From the NCBI GenBank assembly GCA_001797695.1, contig MGQD01000098.1:1-13545 (forward strand): a stretch of 13,545 nucleotides of DNA, given 5' to 3'. Both the position numbers and the translations under genes were made by a program. Source of the DNA: Deltaproteobacteria bacterium RBG_13_49_15 (lineage in GTDB: Bacteria; Desulfobacterota; Desulfobacteria; Desulfobacterales; UBA2156). Positions 12,051 through 13,545 of this stretch are shown in pieces (position 1 is the stretch's first letter; every line of letters starts with the position of its first letter). The notes below the pieces were generated by a model. That model worked only from the letters and a program-made list of their open reading frames with translations. It made no database searches and was not told the origin of the DNA.

Positions 12051-13070
12051 ATGTCATCAAACGAATTAATGTACATGAATTGGCAGGAGATGATCAGGCC
12101 CGAGAAGGTTCAGGTGACGAGCAAGCCCACCTATGGGAAATTCGTCTGTGAACCGCTGGAAAGGGGTTTTGGGCTTACCATCGGCAATGCCCTTCGCCGG
12201 ATCATCCTGTCGTCTCTTTACGGCGCTGCAGCCGTTTCAATCAAGTTCGACGCTGTCATGCATGAGTTCAGCGTCATCCCCGGCGTCCTCGAGGATGTCT
12301 CTGAAATCATTCTGAACATCAAGGAAGTGCGCTTCAAAGTGAGCGATCTGAGTCCAAAAACGGTGCGTATAGATGCGGAAGGGAAGCGGGAGGTAACCGC
12401 CGGCGACATCATCAGCGACGATGGAAGATGCGAAGCGCTCAATCCGGATTTGCACATTGCAACCCTTTCGGAAAAATCCAAGTTGAAAATGGAGATCACC
12501 GTCAAGGTCGGAAAGGGATATTCATTGTCTGAACTGAATAAGGATGAGAACTCACCCATCGGCACTATTCCGATTGATGCCGTGTTTTCTCCCATCACGC
12601 GCGTGAATTATATGGTAACCAATGCCCGTGTCGGACAAAAAACCGATTATGACAAACTGACCCTGGAAGTCTGGACGGATGGAAGCATCGCTCCGGCGGA
12701 TGCGGTATCGTTTGCCGCCAAGATCCTGAAGGACCAGGTGACGATTTTCATTAATTTTGATGAAGGGTCCGAACCGGAAATATTGAACAAATCGAAAGAA
12801 CCCGAAAAGCCCAAATATAATGAAAACCTCTGTCGAAACGTAGAAGAGTTGGAGCTTTCCGTGCGGAGCGCCAATTGCTTGAAAAACGCTTCCATCAACA
12901 AGATCTATCAACTCGTTCAGAAATCTGAAGCGGAAATGTTGAAAACGAAAAACTTCGGGAGAAAGTCGTTGAACGAGATCAAGGAAGTCCTGACCGAAAT
13001 GGGACTTTCCTTGGGGATGAAGCTTGACGGGTTTGAGCCGCCCGAAGAGGATGCAGGAAAAGGAGAATAG
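12051..13070 (+). CDS. rpoA: DNA-directed RNA polymerase subunit alpha
   Basis: From ATG 12051 the protein is 339 residues, compared with 329 in E. coli. The alpha dimer is the assembly platform of RNA polymerase, and its C-terminal domain binds UP elements and activators. The N-terminal domain shows FVCEPLERGFGLTIGNALRR (31-50), IILSSLYGAAAVSI (51-64), EFSVIPGVLEDVSEIILNIK (72-91) and the FAAKILKDQV stretch (221-230). A linker with EPEKPKYNE precedes the C-terminal domain: ELELSVRSANCLKNASINKI (266-285), where Arg272 and Asn275 match E. coli Arg265/Asn268, then FGRKSLNEIKEVL (302-314). GGAGAGG (12039-12045) supports this start. A TTG at 11979 would add 24 unrelated residues. Confidence 0.98.
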   Translation: MSSNELMYMNWQEMIRPEKVQVTSKPTYGKFVCEPLERGFGLTIGNALRRIILSSLYGAAAVSIKFDAVMHEFSVIPGVLEDVSEIILNIKEVRFKVSDLSPKTVRIDAEGKREVTAGDIISDDGRCEALNPDLHIATLSEKSKLKMEITVKVGKGYSLSELNKDENSPIGTIPIDAVFSPITRVNYMVTNARVGQKTDYDKLTLEVWTDGSIAPADAVSFAAKILKDQVTIFINFDEGSEPEILNKSKEPEKPKYNENLCRNVEELELSVRSANCLKNASINKIYQLVQKSEAEMLKTKNFGRKSLNEIKEVLTEMGLSLGMKLDGFEPPEEDAGKGE

Positions 13071-13077
13071 AGGGCCG

Positions 13078-13545
13078 ATGAGACATCAAAAAGCAGGAAT
13101 TAAACTGAGCCGAACCAGCAGCCACCGGATCGCCATGTTCAGAAACATGGTAACCTCCCTTTTTAAATACGATCGAATCCGCACGACCGATGTCAAGGCA
13201 AAGGAGTTAAGCCGCTGGGCAGAGCATTTAATCACGTTGGCCAAACGTGGGGATCTGCATGCCCGACGACAGGCGCTTTCCATCATCAGAGAAAGAGATA
13301 TCGTTCATCACTTATTTGAGCAAGCCGATAAACGGTTCAAAGACAGAAACGGAGGACACATCCGGATCGTCAAAATCTCCAGGCGTCCGGGAGATGCGGC
13401 GCTCCTTTCTTTAGTCGAACTCGTGGTTTCCGACGATCAGGAAAAGAAAAAGGGAAAGAAGAAACAGGCAACGGCCAAAACTAAAAAAACAAAAGGCCAA
13501 CCGGCGAAAAAGATAAAATCCAAGGGGAAAGGGGAAATAAAAGAG
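13078..13545 (+). CDS. rplQ: Large-subunit ribosomal protein L17 (bL17), 3' end beyond the window
   Basis: The frame runs open from ATG 13078 to the window end (156 residues, no stop). It begins MRHQKAGIKLSRTSSHRIAM, followed by FRNMVTSLFKYDRIRTTDVK (21-40), AKELSRWAEHLITLAKRGDL (41-60), HARRQALSII, and the C-terminal core GGHIRIVKISRRPGDAALL (92-110) with the SLVELV strand. L17 lies near the tunnel exit beside L22 and L32. The core ends near residue 118, where E. coli L17 (127 residues) is almost finished. Here a Lys-rich, low-complexity tail of at least 35 residues follows. It starts seven bases after the rpoA stop, the canonical last gene of the alpha cluster. Final length is unknown. Confidence 0.96.
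   Translation, partial: MRHQKAGIKLSRTSSHRIAMFRNMVTSLFKYDRIRTTDVKAKELSRWAEHLITLAKRGDLHARRQALSIIRERDIVHHLFEQADKRFKDRNGGHIRIVKISRRPGDAALLSLVELVVSDDQEKKKGKKKQATAKTKKTKGQPAKKIKSKGKGEIKE

Noticed and set aside
13441..13545. Lys-rich end of L17 as a frameshift or non-coding read-through
   Set aside because: The frame stays open with consistent Lys, Ala and Thr codons and no stop. Such basic tails are known on ribosomal proteins, so a real extension is more likely.
1..13545. A novel defence, mobile or biosynthetic system hidden among the genes
   Set aside because: Every gene is a recognisable member of the conserved ribosomal supercluster. There is no cargo gene, integrase, CRISPR array, tRNA or long terminal repeat.

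Overview
This window is a contiguous stretch of the bacterial S10-spc-alpha ribosomal protein supercluster, all on the + strand. It starts inside rplD (L4) and ends inside rplQ (L17). I read 28 protein genes: rplD', rplW, rplB, rpsS, rplV, rpsC, rplP, rpmC, rpsQ, rplN, rplX, rplE, rpsN (zinc type), rpsH, rplF, rplR, rpsE, rpmD, rplO, secY, map, infA, rpmJ, rpsM, rpsK, rpsD, rpoA and rplQ'. Every one looks intact apart from the two cut by the window edges. No mobile element, CRISPR array, tRNA, rRNA or convincing terminator was seen, and no gene-free stretch reaches 300 bases.

The organism is a bacterium. The near-canonical gene order, the short map-infA-rpmJ link, and the character of L17, L24 and RpoA suggest a deltaproteobacterial (Desulfobacterota-like) lineage with roughly balanced GC. 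This is a recognition-based inference of moderate confidence. The adk gene, often found between secY and map, is absent here.

Layout: 1-3704 is the S10 part (L4 end, L23, L2, S19, L22, S3, L16, L29, S17). 3727-9342 is the spc part (L14, L24, L5, S14, S8, L6, L18, S5, L30, L15, SecY). 9345-13545 is the alpha-like part (Map, IF-1, L36, S13, S11, S4, RpoA, L17). Several junctions are translationally coupled: ATGA overlaps at rplD/rplW, rplP/rpmC and rpmD/rplO, a one-base overlap at map/infA, and one- or two-base gaps around secY. The products build both ribosomal subunits, export and mature nascent proteins (SecY, Map), start translation (IF-1) and transcribe (RpoA).

I see no undescribed biological system. 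The most unusual content is in the spacers. Near-palindromic hairpins with three-base loops recur between genes: one 17-bp form upstream of both rplR and rpsE, and one 15-bp form upstream of both rpsS and rplR. The rpsN-rpsH and rplB-rpsS spacers are unusually long and structured, and rpmJ has a hairpin over its ribosome binding site. All five TTG starts fall on 30S protein genes. L24 carries a four-cysteine putative zinc site.
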